From Sphingomonas sp. CCH21-G11 (GTDB lineage: Bacteria > Pseudomonadota > Alphaproteobacteria > Sphingomonadales > Sphingomonadaceae), in assembly GCF_001555965.1 (NCBI RefSeq), contig NZ_LSHX01000053.1:1-62086 (forward strand): a stretch of DNA of 62,086 bases, in the 5' to 3' direction. The notes beneath the pieces were generated by a model. The model was not told the DNA's origin. It was given only the letters and a program-made list of their open reading frames with translations, and did not search any database. Shown in pieces: positions 24,652 to 33,774 of this stretch. Numbering within the stretch: the first letter of the stretch is position 1; every line of letters starts with the position of its first letter. Made by a program: the position numbers and the translations under genes.

Positions 24652-25391
24652 CAGGCTGCCCGCGACGCGATAGCGACCGGAAGCTCATTCCACTCCCGCC
24701 CGTCGAGATCGCGCCCGCCCGTCTTCGGGCGAATCCCGCCCCACTGCTTGAAGAAGAAGGCGACACCCTGCGCAGCGCACATGTCACGGATCTCGCGCGC
24801 CCACTCGATCGCCATCGGACGGGCGCCGGGACCGCTCTCGCCGCCCGCGATGACCCAGTGGATGCCCGACAGATCGACCTGCCCGACCGAGCCGATCAGC
24901 GGCTCGACGGAAAGGAAGCGAACGCCCGCGGGCGCTTGCCGGAGATGCTCGATGCGCGCCCGAGAACGCGAATCCTCTACCGACACTCCGAGCCAGATGT
25001 GGGCTGGCGGCGCCAAGTCGCGATAGCGACGCTTCAGATAGTCGCGCATCACCGAGCTGCGCTTGGTCAGCACCTGGAAGACGTGCCAGTCCGCCTTCTC
25101 CATCGTATCAAAGACACTGTCGATGAAGGTGCGCGGCACCTTCTTGTGGAATAGGTCGCTCATCGAGTTCACGAAGATCATCCGCGACCGCTTCCATGCC
25201 AGCGGCTGCCCCAGTCTCTCCGGACGGAGCGTGAGGTCGAACCCGTTCTCGAATGGATGTCCGGGCACGCCGCGCCAGCGTTCGGAGAACCTTTCCGCAT
25301 AGCAGTTGTCGCAGCCGGCCGTGATCTTCGTGCAACCCGTGACCGGGTTCCACGTCGCATCCGTCCACTCTATCGCGCTGCCATCCGCCAT
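24651..25391 (-). CDS. Three-Cys-motif protein, phage Gp37/Gp68 type (DUF5131)
   Basis: About 246 residues. It opens MADGSAIEWTDATWNPVTG and then has the three-Cys motif C20-x6-C27-x2-C30 (TGCTKITAGCDNCYA), characteristic of the Gp37/Gp68 (DUF5131) family and related to radical-SAM folds. The rest includes RSRMIFVNSMSDLFH, VLTKRS, LGVSVED and FLSVEPLIG, all conserved blocks of the family. The frame runs further upstream, but the ATG at 25391 fits the family start exactly. It is coupled to the TcmP gene. Family members occur in phages and islands; activity unknown. Confidence 0.88.
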   Translation of the reverse strand: MADGSAIEWTDATWNPVTGCTKITAGCDNCYAERFSERWRGVPGHPFENGFDLTLRPERLGQPLAWKRSRMIFVNSMSDLFHKKVPRTFIDSVFDTMEKADWHVFQVLTKRSSVMRDYLKRRYRDLAPPAHIWLGVSVEDSRSRARIEHLRQAPAGVRFLSVEPLIGSVGQVDLSGIHWVIAGGESGPGARPMAIEWAREIRDMCAAQGVAFFFKQWGGIRPKTGGRDLDGREWNELPVAIASRAA

Positions 25392-25574
25392 CGTCACCAG
25401 CCCCGATCTAGAACGAATCATGAATCTCGCATATCACGATTCGCCGCGCAACGGATTTGCGTCCTGATCAACCGAAAAAATCCAGCAAGCAGACTGGCTT
25501 CCGGCTGGACAGGCGAATCAAATGCAACTCATATCCTACAACCAATGGGGTAGTCCCGCGGGGGTAATCGACAG
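25392..25574. other. Divergent promoter region of the two tcmP genes
   Basis: 183 bases between the minus-strand three-Cys operon and the plus-strand second TcmP gene, with an AT-rich patch around 25430-25560. Both promoters should lie here. No clear operator was recognised. Confidence 0.45.
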
Positions 25575-26855
25575 ATGGCGAACGGGCTCGGCTACGACTG
25601 GATCCTTGGCGGCGAGCTTCCGACGCTCGGCCGGCATAGTGTCGCGAAGCACGAGATCTTCGAACGCTATGTCGAGGCATACATCAGGACGCTAACGAAG
25701 AGCCACCTTACCCGCGCTCTGAACCTGACCATAGTCGACGGCTTTTGCGGCGGCGGCCGATATACTCTCGACGGGGTGGAGGTGGACGGATCACCTCTTC
25801 GAATGCTGGCGTCCGTGCAGCGGGTGCAGGCGGAGATCGCCGCCGCGCGTACGCGCGGGATCGCCATCAACGTTGACTTCGTCTTCGTCGACTCCAATCC
25901 TAGGCACGTCGAGTTTCTTCACGAACTCCTCCGACAGGAGGGACACAGCGCGCGCATCGGCCGCGACATCCACATCGTCGGCTCGAAGTTTGAGGAGGCT
26001 GCCGGCGACATCATCGCACGCATCAAGTCTAAGGGCCGAGCGCACCGCTCGCTCTTCTTCCTCGATCAGTACGGCTGGAGCGCCGTCACCTTCGAGACGA
26101 TCCGGAAGATCATGGCGCAGCTGCAGAACCCCGAGGTGGTCCTGACCTTCATGGTCGACCATTTGGTCAACCTGCTCAACGACCGCATGATCGACACCGC
26201 CGGGCTGGCCGCCATCGACCTCAACCGCAGCGACGTTCGCGACATGCTCGAGATGAAGCAGATGCGCGGCTGGAAGCGTTTCATTCAGAACACGCTCTAC
26301 GAGCACATCCAGCGCAACACCGGCGCTGATTACTACACCCCCTTCTTCATCCACCCCGATGGCACGTCGAACCGGGACTACTGGCTGCTGCATCTCTCCA
26401 AGCATCACCAAGCCCGCGAGGAGATGGGGAAGATCCACTGGATGATGGAGAACACCTTCGAGCACTTCGGCCGGGCCGGCTTCAACTCGCTGGGCTTCGT
26501 GCCGGGGCAGGACGTGCGCGCCGATATGCTCGAATTCGGGTTCAACGACAACGCTCGCACCCGTTCCGAAGCGGCGGTCGTTGAGCAGCTGGCCAGGATG
26601 CTTCACACCCGGGCGGTCGCGGGCGACGGCCCGCTCACGAAGAAGCTGCTCTTCGCCTCCCACTGCAACGAGGCTCCGGTTGTAGCGAGCATCGTCGATG
26701 CTGCGCTCGTAGAGCTCCGTGCCGCAAAGGATGTCGTGATAAAGGCCCCTGACGGCGCATTGCGGCGCTCGGTGAGGCAATTCACTTGGGACGACGAGAT
26801 ATCGCTTTCGCGGCAACCGGGTTTTTTTTCAGTTTTCGATCAGCGGGCCGCCTAG
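25575..26855 (+). CDS. Second TcmP-type protein
   Basis: A 426-residue TcmP-type protein. Blocks comparable to the first copy include SVAKHEIFERYVEAYI, LTIVDGFCGGGRYTLDG, FVFVDSNPRHVEFL, SLFFLDQYGWSAVTFETI and VVLTFMVDHLVNLL. It is clearly a diverged relative, not a recent duplicate, of the protein at 23488-24651. Divergent from the three-Cys operon across a short shared promoter region. Having two different partners around one three-Cys protein suggests they act together or compete for it. The GGGGTAATCGACAG stretch lies before the ATG. Confidence 0.8.
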   Translation: MANGLGYDWILGGELPTLGRHSVAKHEIFERYVEAYIRTLTKSHLTRALNLTIVDGFCGGGRYTLDGVEVDGSPLRMLASVQRVQAEIAAARTRGIAINVDFVFVDSNPRHVEFLHELLRQEGHSARIGRDIHIVGSKFEEAAGDIIARIKSKGRAHRSLFFLDQYGWSAVTFETIRKIMAQLQNPEVVLTFMVDHLVNLLNDRMIDTAGLAAIDLNRSDVRDMLEMKQMRGWKRFIQNTLYEHIQRNTGADYYTPFFIHPDGTSNRDYWLLHLSKHHQAREEMGKIHWMMENTFEHFGRAGFNSLGFVPGQDVRADMLEFGFNDNARTRSEAAVVEQLARMLHTRAVAGDGPLTKKLLFASHCNEAPVVASIVDAALVELRAAKDVVIKAPDGALRRSVRQFTWDDEISLSRQPGFFSVFDQRAA

Positions 26856-27245
26856 CCGTATCCAAACTCGCGCAAAGACGGTCTCCCGAAATATCGCCCC
26901 CCAAGCGGATGTTCAAATCAACGAGTGTGTGGCACGCTCACCCGGTCAACGTTTCGCTTGGAAACGGAAGCAAAGTCCCATCGTCAATCGTCCCTGACCC
27001 CGATTTCCGTCGGATGAACGGAAGACGGCTTTCAGGATTTCGCTACTTCGGTTTCAACAGCCGATATTAGGGCGCGTAGCGGCCATCGACGCTAGTCTGA
27101 ACCAACGACAGCTTTCGGGCGAAAATCGCGACTACTCGAATGACTGAGATTGAGGCGCATCGCAGACGCCTTAAACGTGGATGCGCAAGTTCGGCTTAGG
27201 CAGTGTAAGTGGTGCAGCGAGGCCTTCCAACACGCCATGACGTGC
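26856..27245. other. Intergenic stretch, no gene recognised
   Basis: 390 bases between the second TcmP gene and the convergent end of the secreted-protein operon. Nothing with a plausible start or domain was seen on either strand. A terminator for either operon is possible but not obvious. Confidence 0.4.
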
Positions 27246-27653
27246 CTATTCGCAGCCTACCCCGTCTCCGTCGCGGTCCAGATGGCGTCCATAACCGGCA
27301 TCGCCCACCCGCACTGGTGCAGCACCTGCAGCGCGCGCCGCCGAGCAATTGGCAAACGCCCTGCCCTCATTTGTATCTCCACCTACAAAGCCGCGTGGCC
27401 GATTGGCTGGTCGGCCTGATTGGGCTGACGGTCCACGGTGACAATGATAGCCGGTGCCGCCCTTTCGATCATGATGGCAACCGTCCTTGTTCAAGCCGCC
27501 GCCGTGCGCGTCCGACTGATCATGGCCCAACGACCAAATCGAAATTGCGGCGAACGCCGAGATCAACACCCTCGGCAGCTTGATCGAGGGTCGAGCAGGC
27601 CGGCTTGAATCGTTGTTCCCGCCGACCTGAGCCAAGCTTGTAATCCCATTCAC
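27246..27653 (-). CDS. YHYH/Excalibur-domain secreted protein
   Basis: About 135 residues. A hydrophobic segment (LISAFAAISIWSLG) probably acts as signal or anchor, followed by AHGGGLNKDGCHHDRKGG and GYHCHRG (YHYH-like domain). The C-terminus is an Excalibur calcium-binding domain: RAFANCSAARAAGAAPV, GYGRHLDRDGDGVGCE with the Asp-rich DxDxDG loop. Such proteins are periplasmic or cell-surface. The GTG start overlaps the stop of the upstream gene (GTGA); a later start just before the hydrophobic segment is possible. It is the last gene of a four-gene operon. Confidence 0.75.
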   Translation of the reverse strand: MNGITSLAQVGGNNDSSRPARPSIKLPRVLISAFAAISIWSLGHDQSDAHGGGLNKDGCHHDRKGGTGYHCHRGPSAQSGRPANRPRGFVGGDTNEGRAFANCSAARAAGAAPVRVGDAGYGRHLDRDGDGVGCE

Positions 27654-28246
27654 AAGCGTGCCGAGGCCGCAAGCGCGCGAAATTTATCGACGTCCTTGGC
27701 GAAATAATGAAGCCGCGGTGCATCGAATGTCATCATGAACAGCCGGCCACCGATGATGGCGGCTTTCGCCTCGCCGTTGCGCGTGAGAAAGTCGGCGTCG
27801 ACATACTGGTAGCTGAACGAGATGCCCTCCTTGCCCAAGAATGTGGTTGGCTGCGTGTCGAGAACCTGGAAGCTGCCGACGCGCTTGTAAGTTCGATACG
27901 TCCCCTCAAGCAGCTCCGGCACTTCTACCAGCAGCGTCGTCGCGGTGAATTTAGGTAGCGGTTCGCGCTTCTTGCTACGCTCCTTGACCAATGGTTTGCC
28001 TGTCTCGATGCCGGCGAAAAACGTGACATCGTTCAGTTGTTCGCCGTCGAGGGTCCACGTTTCCGTATTCTTGCCGGGCTTTTGATCAAGCCGATTCCAG
28101 TCTCGGTCCGGCGTGACGGTGAGACTGGAGTCCGCCACCTGAACGGCGACACCTTTTTCCCGAAGCTTATGTGCGTCGGCTGGGTTGGAGGTCAGAAGAA
28201 GCAGTAATGACGCAGCCGCTACTGCAGCTCGAAACACGACATTCAT
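27650..28246 (-). CDS. Secreted hypothetical protein
   Basis: A 198-residue protein with a clear signal peptide (VFRAAVAAASLLLLLTSNPADA). The mature part has alternating strands (SLTVTPDRDWNRLDQKPGKNTETWTLDG) and no motif I recognise; it may be a beta-rich periplasmic protein. Both ends overlap its neighbours (ATGA with the M48 gene upstream, GTGA with the Excalibur gene downstream). The operon setting suggests a role in envelope quality control together with the M48 peptidase, which is inference. Confidence 0.7.
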   Translation of the reverse strand: MNVVFRAAVAAASLLLLLTSNPADAHKLREKGVAVQVADSSLTVTPDRDWNRLDQKPGKNTETWTLDGEQLNDVTFFAGIETGKPLVKERSKKREPLPKFTATTLLVEVPELLEGTYRTYKRVGSFQVLDTQPTTFLGKEGISFSYQYVDADFLTRNGEAKAAIIGGRLFMMTFDAPRLHYFAKDVDKFRALAASARL

Positions 28247-29451
28247 TTCTGTGCGTCTCCCGGCACCAACATACGGATCATTTTTGCGTCAGACGCATCA
28301 GGCTTGAGTGTGAGGTAGGCACGAAGCGCGACTTGACCATCAGCCTGGCGTCCTGTTTTGAGCAGCGCTAACCCCAGGCCTCGATGGGCCTCGGGTAGCG
28401 CGGGATCGATCGAGATAGCGTTGGCATAGAATTCTGCTGCGTTGACGAGATCTCGCTGGTGGCCACGTGTTCGATAGAGCTCGCCGCGAGCGAACCACAG
28501 GGGTGCCGTCCAGCCGGATTCCGCGAGCCGATTGATGATGTACTCGCTTGCCCCGAAATCGTTCAGCTTGATCTGGTCTTCGAGGAAGGTCGGCAGCCAC
28601 CGAGCCATCGCTTCCCGATAGCGGCTTGCGCCGTCGTCGCGTGTTGCAGCTGAGGGAAGGGCTAAAGCTTCTAGATAGGAAGCTCGTTCAGCGTGCGGAG
28701 GGTGGGATGCCGTAAAGGCAATCGCCTTGAAATCGGGCTTGCGCAGGCCGCGCACCTGGGCCGACGCCTCGATTTCGCTCATCAGGTTTTTCCAAACGGC
28801 TGACGCTGCTTGCGGACGCAAACTGCCGTTGTTGAGGTAGCCAAGTCCAAGGAGGTCGGCTTCGCGTTCCTGATCTCGACCATAGCGGAAAAAGTTCCCG
28901 TAAATCGAGAGTTCGAGATTCTCGTAAGATCGAGCGACGTCGTAGCTCGGTACCATGCTGGCAAGCAGCCCACTCCACGCAAGTATGTCGCTCCCTCTCC
29001 GCCTAGCTTTGAATTCGCTAACGGTATGACGCTGCTCAAAATGCCCGAACTCATGACCGAGCACCGCAGCCAGTTCAGCTTCACTGCGCATTCGCAGCAA
29101 AAGTCCGCTGAAGACCCGCAACGTGCCATTTGGCGACATCGACGCGCCGAAGGTGGGCTCGCGCATGATATAGACGCGAGCAGCATTGCAGCGATCTGCG
29201 CCGACCGTTGAGCAGAGCACTCCCTTTACATAGCTCGTCAGCTGTTCGTCGCGCACGACCACGGGGGAAGCAACGAGTTTGCGCTCGCTTTCGTCGTCCT
29301 CACGCCAAAGGCCGATCTCATCGGTCCCATTGGGTTGGTAAGCGCCAGTGTATGGAGGCGGAGGGGGCGCGGGCTGGGCCATGGACGTCCAGGGAACCAT
29401 TCCAACCATGATGCCGACGATCAGGCGGGCCAATTGCAGTCCCATCGTCAT
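28243..29451 (-). CDS. M48-family metallopeptidase with TPR-like tail
   Basis: A 402-residue secreted peptidase. After the signal peptide (LARLIVGIMVGMVPWTSMAQ), the zinc motif HEFGHFEQRH (H-E-x-x-H) sits near residue 137, and the third ligand region reads RDQEREADLLGLGYL. The second half has TPR-like helices (YYANAISIDPALPEAHRGLG type). This is the BepA/LoiP-like layout of periplasmic M48 peptidases, which act in outer-membrane protein quality control. It overlaps the genes on both sides by four bases. Confidence 0.88.
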   Translation of the reverse strand: MTMGLQLARLIVGIMVGMVPWTSMAQPAPPPPPYTGAYQPNGTDEIGLWREDDESERKLVASPVVVRDEQLTSYVKGVLCSTVGADRCNAARVYIMREPTFGASMSPNGTLRVFSGLLLRMRSEAELAAVLGHEFGHFEQRHTVSEFKARRRGSDILAWSGLLASMVPSYDVARSYENLELSIYGNFFRYGRDQEREADLLGLGYLNNGSLRPQAASAVWKNLMSEIEASAQVRGLRKPDFKAIAFTASHPPHAERASYLEALALPSAATRDDGASRYREAMARWLPTFLEDQIKLNDFGASEYIINRLAESGWTAPLWFARGELYRTRGHQRDLVNAAEFYANAISIDPALPEAHRGLGLALLKTGRQADGQVALRAYLTLKPDASDAKMIRMLVPGDAQK

Positions 29452-30194
29452 TCTTTTTCAAGCTGGCTGCCGGGAAGCCCCTCGAGCAGCTGACGTACGC
29501 GCTTCTGGGAGCCGTCCACTTCACGGACGTCTCCGCCCATCGCAGCATCGGCGTTCAACCAAAGCAGGTCGCCGGTTTTCAGGTCGACAAGGGCCGCGTA
29601 GCCAATATGCTCACCGGATTGGACCGGGATCCCGGGGCCGAGGGCAGCCAGGATTTGCAGCACCTTCCGGCCCGTAGAGCCATAGGCGTCCTTGTTGTAG
29701 ATGAAGAGCGCATAATCGGCTTCTTGCGCGCCGGGGAGCTCGGCTACACCCGGCCCCAGCGACCAATCAAAAACCTCCGCCTTGTTTTCGCGCTTTTTCG
29801 TGGGCAGCCGGTTTCCGACGAAGAACTGATACTCAATGACCGCCTGCGACACTGCGGCGAACAACGCCATATGCTCCTGAAGGTTCTGCGCCTGCTCGCC
29901 ATAGGCTTCCGGCGCGACGATGACCGTGTTCCCGAGCTTGGACTGGACCTGCTCCAGCGACCTTTGGATGTTCCGTTTGGCGGCCTCAGTCCATTCGGCA
30001 TTTGGTTCGAACACACCACCGGTGGACTGGGCACCTACGCTTACCGCAGGTCTGAACACGAGAATACGTTTGCCGCTTTTCTCCGGAAGGGAAAATCCCT
30101 GCTTCACGGCAGAGCGCTCCTGGCCGCTCGCTGATTCGACGACAGACGCGGTCAAAGCCAATGCAACCGTGCAAAGACACGCGAACGATCTCAT
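29448..30194 (-). CDS. Secreted hypothetical protein, first gene of M48 operon
   Basis: About 248 residues. The frame opens at 30251, but the ATG at 30194 starts a good signal peptide (MRSFACLCTVALALTASVVE), so I use it. The mature part contains RILVFRPAVSVGAQSTGGV and a regular alpha/beta pattern ending with KTGDLLWLNADAAMGGDVRE. This resembles a group of periplasmic or lipoprotein-like proteins with a Curli-assembly CsgG-like look, but I cannot assign it. It overlaps the M48 gene (ATGA). The operon promoter should lie upstream of 30194. Confidence 0.65.
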   Translation of the reverse strand: MRSFACLCTVALALTASVVESASGQERSAVKQGFSLPEKSGKRILVFRPAVSVGAQSTGGVFEPNAEWTEAAKRNIQRSLEQVQSKLGNTVIVAPEAYGEQAQNLQEHMALFAAVSQAVIEYQFFVGNRLPTKKRENKAEVFDWSLGPGVAELPGAQEADYALFIYNKDAYGSTGRKVLQILAALGPGIPVQSGEHIGYAALVDLKTGDLLWLNADAAMGGDVREVDGSQKRVRQLLEGLPGSQLEKE

Positions 30195-30878
30195 ATTGCC
30201 CCCATCAACCTCAGCCCCGGCCACGACCGTAAAGCACGATGATGAAGTCATGCAAGTGACTGGCTTGCTTCTCGTTTGCGTCGTCCACCTGCTTGAACCC
30301 GGACGTGTTCGCCCTGAACATGCGAGTCTGGTTCCGGTGTGGCTCGCGCAAGTTGAATCGGGGTAGGCTATCCCACATTGCAGCCTTTACCGCCTCGGCC
30401 AGCCATTCCCTTCAGAACTTACTGACGCGTGCCTCCGCGAGGTTTGTGTCGCCAGAAGCGCCGGCGCCGGTAGGAGATAGGCAGTCCCTTCGAGCGCATT
30501 CCTGATTCTGAAGCCAGTCGGATAAGCACCCGCCGGCGATCGGTCGGATCGGGTTCGCGAATTATGAGGCGAGCGCTCCAGCTTCCCGAAGGAAAACATC
30601 GCGAATCGCGCTCCGGCACAGCGTGTAGGAATGGCGCTGACTGGATAGGTACTCTGGCCTAACAGCTCCAAAGGAAGCTCCACCAGAGGTCGTATTCTCT
30701 GCCGCAAGGCTCGCGTGGACCCAAGAACGGTGCCGGTCGTCCGCTCGATCGCGATAGCGCAGTTGGCGGCGGACGGCGGTTGCCTATGTTTCGGATCGAG
30801 TTAGCGGATCGACGCTTGTCGTTGTGCTCAGCAGGTGCAACGATCCGGCCCCGGCCTGCTGCAGATATGGGGTATTGC
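30195..30878. other. Intergenic region between divergent operons
   Basis: About 680 bases between the M48 operon and the second LuxR gene. Frames at 30293-30505 and on the minus strand lack starts or domain patterns. It should hold promoters for both flanking transcripts; none stood out clearly enough to place. Confidence 0.4.
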
Positions 30879-31310
30879 GTGAGCGACGTAGCGCCTTCGC
30901 TTTCCGAAGGACAAAAAAATTGCCTGAGGCTGGTGGCACGTGGCCTATCGTCCAAGGAAATCGCGCTTGAAACGGGGCTGTCGCCTCAAACGGTCGATAC
31001 CTACCTCAAGCAGGCGGTAGCTAAGCTTGGCGCATCAAATCGTCGCGAGGCGGCGCGAATGTTCGAGGATTTGCAGGTATCCCAGAATTTGGGATCACAA
31101 CCGCCAGCGGTTGCGGTCGAGGCAACAGATAAGTCACCGACGGTGCCGAGGCAGCGTTCGCTGTGGCGCCTGCCGCCGCTGGGTGGAGAAGAAAACGATC
31201 TCGACTGGCAAGGGAAGACGCTTGAAGTGATGCGCGTGGCGGTCATCGGCACCACGGTCATGCTTGCACTAACCTTGTCGTTCATTGGTTTGTACCAGGT
31301 CGTAAGCTGA
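30879..31310 (+). CDS. LuxR-type regulator with C-terminal membrane anchor (second copy)
   Basis: About 143 residues. The N-terminal LuxR helix-turn-helix reads LRLVARGLSSKEIALETGLS and DTYLKQAVAKLGASNRREAA; the linker is Pro-rich, and the last about 25 residues are a transmembrane helix (VAVIGTTVMLALTLSFIGLYQVV). This is the same architecture as the gene at 476-973. The frame extends upstream to 30780; I prefer GTG 30879, with GGGG six bases before it, while ATG 30867 lacks a good ribosome-binding site. It is followed by a helical companion, a membrane protein and a MarR-like gene. Confidence 0.75.
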   Translation: MSDVAPSLSEGQKNCLRLVARGLSSKEIALETGLSPQTVDTYLKQAVAKLGASNRREAARMFEDLQVSQNLGSQPPAVAVEATDKSPTVPRQRSLWRLPPLGGEENDLDWQGKTLEVMRVAVIGTTVMLALTLSFIGLYQVVS

Positions 31311-31367
31311 CCATCCGATTTTATCACACATCATCGCTCGCACGACGTGTGGCGAGGGGAAAAGGTT

Positions 31368-31715
31368 ATGCTCGAGTTCAGACCGGGGGCTGGTGCCGTC
31401 GTTGCCGCCGATACCAAGAATGCGGTTGCGGCGGTTGACGATGCGCTTCTGCAGAGCGCGCGGTTGTGCGCCTCGATTATCGAAGCGTCTCAAGGCTCCA
31501 ACTTGCCGATTTCGCGGAGCCAGAAGCTCTACAAATCAATGGCACAAGGCCTCAACCGTGTTGTGGAGGGACGCGGTGACTTGGTCGATACCATTCGCGA
31601 GCTCACCCTCATCAAAGAGGACAGCAACTTCGCGTCCGCAAACTTCGGGTGTCCGGACGGATGGGTGCCAGGCAGATATGACGCAGAAGCTAGTCAAGCT
31701 GCGACCCACGCCTGA
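31368..31715 (+). CDS. Small helical protein, companion of second LuxR regulator
   Basis: About 115 residues, helical, with a Cys-containing end (FGCPDGWVPG) comparable to the one at 103-423. The start ATG at 31368 follows GAGGGGAAAAGG. It lies 58 bases downstream of the LuxR gene on the same strand. The repeated order LuxR then helical protein at two places in this window supports a real functional pair, although the function is unknown. The C-terminus past the Cys is Ala/Glu-rich. Confidence 0.6.
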   Translation: MLEFRPGAGAVVAADTKNAVAAVDDALLQSARLCASIIEASQGSNLPISRSQKLYKSMAQGLNRVVEGRGDLVDTIRELTLIKEDSNFASANFGCPDGWVPGRYDAEASQAATHA

Positions 31716-31793
31716 GCGCGAGGGTCATTCCCTGCACGACCCGGTACCGCCTCCCACGGCCGTCAGCACTGTAGAAAACTGCCGGCAGGTGAG

Positions 31794-32219
31794 GTGGTGA
31801 TCGGGCTCATCTTCTGGTCGCTTGCGGTGATCGCATGCCTTTATGCCGCGCTCGCAGGCGGAAAGGATGGACAATGGGCAGCAGCCCTAATTCTGCTCGC
31901 GGCGGTGCTAACCATACCTGCGTCAAGGATGGGAACCGCCTTTGGCAAGCTCGAGCTGGCGGTCTTGGTGGTGGACCTAGGATTGTTTGTCGGCCTATTT
32001 GGGCTCGCTCTCAAGAGCAAGCGGTGGTGGCCCGTCTGGATGGCCGGATTTCAGCTCATTGCAGTCGCAACCCACCTGGGTGCGGCACTGGCACCGTCTT
32101 TCGTTTCGAAGATTTATTTTGCTGCCTCTGCTTTTTGGGCAATTCCCATCATGGTGGCGATGGTGGCCGGCATCGCTCGCGACCAACATTTCAAAGCGCT
32201 TCGACGTCGCGCGCGGTAG
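31794..32219 (+). CDS. Integral membrane protein
   Basis: A 141-residue protein with four predicted transmembrane helices (IGLIFWSLAVIACLYAALAG, WAAALILLAAVLTIPAS, LAVLVVDLGLFVGLFGLAL and FAASAFWAIPIMVAMVAGIA). The short loops carry positive charges consistent with cytoplasmic ends. The start is GTG 31794 or the next GTG. No family recognised. It lies between the helical companion and the MarR-like gene, probably in one transcript. Confidence 0.65.
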   Translation: MVIGLIFWSLAVIACLYAALAGGKDGQWAAALILLAAVLTIPASRMGTAFGKLELAVLVVDLGLFVGLFGLALKSKRWWPVWMAGFQLIAVATHLGAALAPSFVSKIYFAASAFWAIPIMVAMVAGIARDQHFKALRRRAR

Positions 32220-32238
32220 CGCTTCGAGGGGCGCATCG

Positions 32239-32676
32239 ATGAGCTTCATCGGCAGAACACCCGACCCTGCGGCGCAAAACCAGCATTCGCCGGTGACTTC
32301 TCAGGTGATGCTCTCGCCAATGCGTCCCTCTGCTCTGAAGGTCGCAATAGCTGCCCGAAGGTACTTAAAGGCACGTCGGTGGCGTGAAGCAATGTTGCCA
32401 AACAACATGTTCGCCGATCCAGCATGGGATATCCTTCTGGACCTCTACGCAAGCGAGAGCGAGGGCTTAGCTGTAAGCGTTAGCGACGCGTGCCATGCGG
32501 CAAGCGTTCCTGCCACCACGGCCTTAAGGTGGCTATCTCGGCTCGAGCAAGCTGGACTCATCGAACGCTCTCCCGATCCTTTGGACGCTCGGCGAATCTT
32601 TCTGACCCTTAAGGAACCCGCGCGCACAGTTTTGCACGATTGGCTGGCGGGGCTTTTCATTGCAGATCGGGTGTGA
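32239..32676 (+). CDS. MarR-like winged-helix protein
   Basis: About 145 residues. The winged-helix part is clear: AWDILLDLYASESEGLAVS, then CHAASVPATTALRWLSRLEQ and GLIERSPDPLDARRIFLTL (wing). The N-terminus lacks the long dimerisation helix of some MarR proteins. The frame is open further upstream inside the membrane-protein gene; I chose ATG 32239. Such proteins in sphingomonads commonly follow LuxR-type membrane regulators. The targets are unknown. Confidence 0.7.
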   Translation: MSFIGRTPDPAAQNQHSPVTSQVMLSPMRPSALKVAIAARRYLKARRWREAMLPNNMFADPAWDILLDLYASESEGLAVSVSDACHAASVPATTALRWLSRLEQAGLIERSPDPLDARRIFLTLKEPARTVLHDWLAGLFIADRV

Positions 32677-32796
32677 TCACCATCCCCGACATTCTGGTTG
32701 CTACTATCCCGCAACGTATGACCTGGAAGTTTTTGTTATACCGGCTCACCAAACACTACAGAGTTCTAGTGTTTCTGTAAATCGAAGGGCAAATTT

Positions 32797-33141
32797 ATGT
32801 CATCCCATCCAAACCCGGTTTCACTGACATATGTAGTAAACGTCTCCGTGACTGCTAATGGCAATGTCCATCCCAAAATATTTGTCGAGGTGAACGGTGT
32901 GGCTCGTCACTGGAGCCTTACAGAGGCAAGCAACCACATCGTTTACTTTTTAGCGATTTTGTCGTGTTTGGTTGACGCTATTGCGACTGGAGCTCATGAT
33001 GTGACGATCGAAATTGGGAATCAGACTGCAACGCGATTAATTAACGGATCACAGACAGCTCGAGAGCAGCATATCCTTGTGTTGCTTCAAGCAGTAAAGG
33101 TGGCGGCCAGTGCCATACCTGGTAAATTCCAAGTTTTATGA
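32797..33141 (+). CDS. Hypothetical protein
   Basis: A 114-residue protein with a regular strand pattern (SLTYVVNVSVTANGNVHPKI) and a short hydrophobic stretch (IVYFLAILSCLVDAIA). No family recognised. The ATG follows AAGGG at good spacing. The surrounding DNA is visibly AT-richer than the flanks, suggesting separate acquisition, and it opens the bacteriocin-like region, but I see no direct link to it. Confidence 0.5.
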   Translation: MSSHPNPVSLTYVVNVSVTANGNVHPKIFVEVNGVARHWSLTEASNHIVYFLAILSCLVDAIATGAHDVTIEIGNQTATRLINGSQTAREQHILVLLQAVKVAASAIPGKFQVL

Positions 33142-33162
33142 GCACTGGTCGCCACAATATGA

Positions 33163-33642
33163 TTACGCTAATTCCGCCTCAAAGCTGCCAACCTCATTTC
33201 CCGGGCTACCGGTCTCATCGCCGTACCACCTGAAGTCCGCGTCAACGACGAGGTGCAAGCACTGCCCTTCTTTTACGCGAAGAGGCCTGATCGCTCGGCG
33301 ATTCCTGATTTCCAGAAAGGGAATGATGAAAGCTACGTCTACAATCGAATCAGCTTTCAAAAAACTCCCATCAGCATGGCGAAGTGCCGTATATTCCTGA
33401 CCGTTGTCAGATCGATAGAAACGAGCGCCAGTCACGCCCTCCAGAACGCCGATTTCACGAAAAATGGTCCTGTATTTCGGCCCATATCCCCCAAGCCTCT
33501 TCAGAGAAGAATTAATTGATTCAAAGAAGTTAATAATATGGCCTTCGATTTTAACATCTTCGGTCTTAATCGGTGCGGTTTCAGTCCAGAAATTGACCTC
33601 GGCTTGGTCGGTATCACTATATTTCATGTAATTGAAAATCAT
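33163..33642 (-). CDS. Hypothetical protein in AT-rich DNA
   Basis: About 159 residues, beta-rich in the middle (YGPKYRTIFREIGVLEGVTGA, SIVDVAFIIPFLEI) and with no domain I recognise. The ATG at 33642 follows AAAGGA. It is convergent with the 32797-33141 gene. The DNA is AT-rich compared with the rest of the island. A bacteriocin-associated role is possible only by proximity. Confidence 0.45.
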   Translation of the reverse strand: MIFNYMKYSDTDQAEVNFWTETAPIKTEDVKIEGHIINFFESINSSLKRLGGYGPKYRTIFREIGVLEGVTGARFYRSDNGQEYTALRHADGSFLKADSIVDVAFIIPFLEIRNRRAIRPLRVKEGQCLHLVVDADFRWYGDETGSPGNEVGSFEAELA

Positions 33643-33774
33643 CATTTTTCCTTTCTATGGCAAAAGCCAATCAACAAAATCGAAAATCTGAGTATGTGTT
33701 TGAAGCAGCACCGGTTCGGTTATAGTCGTCCGAACTTTTTACCGGGGCGGACGGCAGAGAGCAGAGGCGCCATG

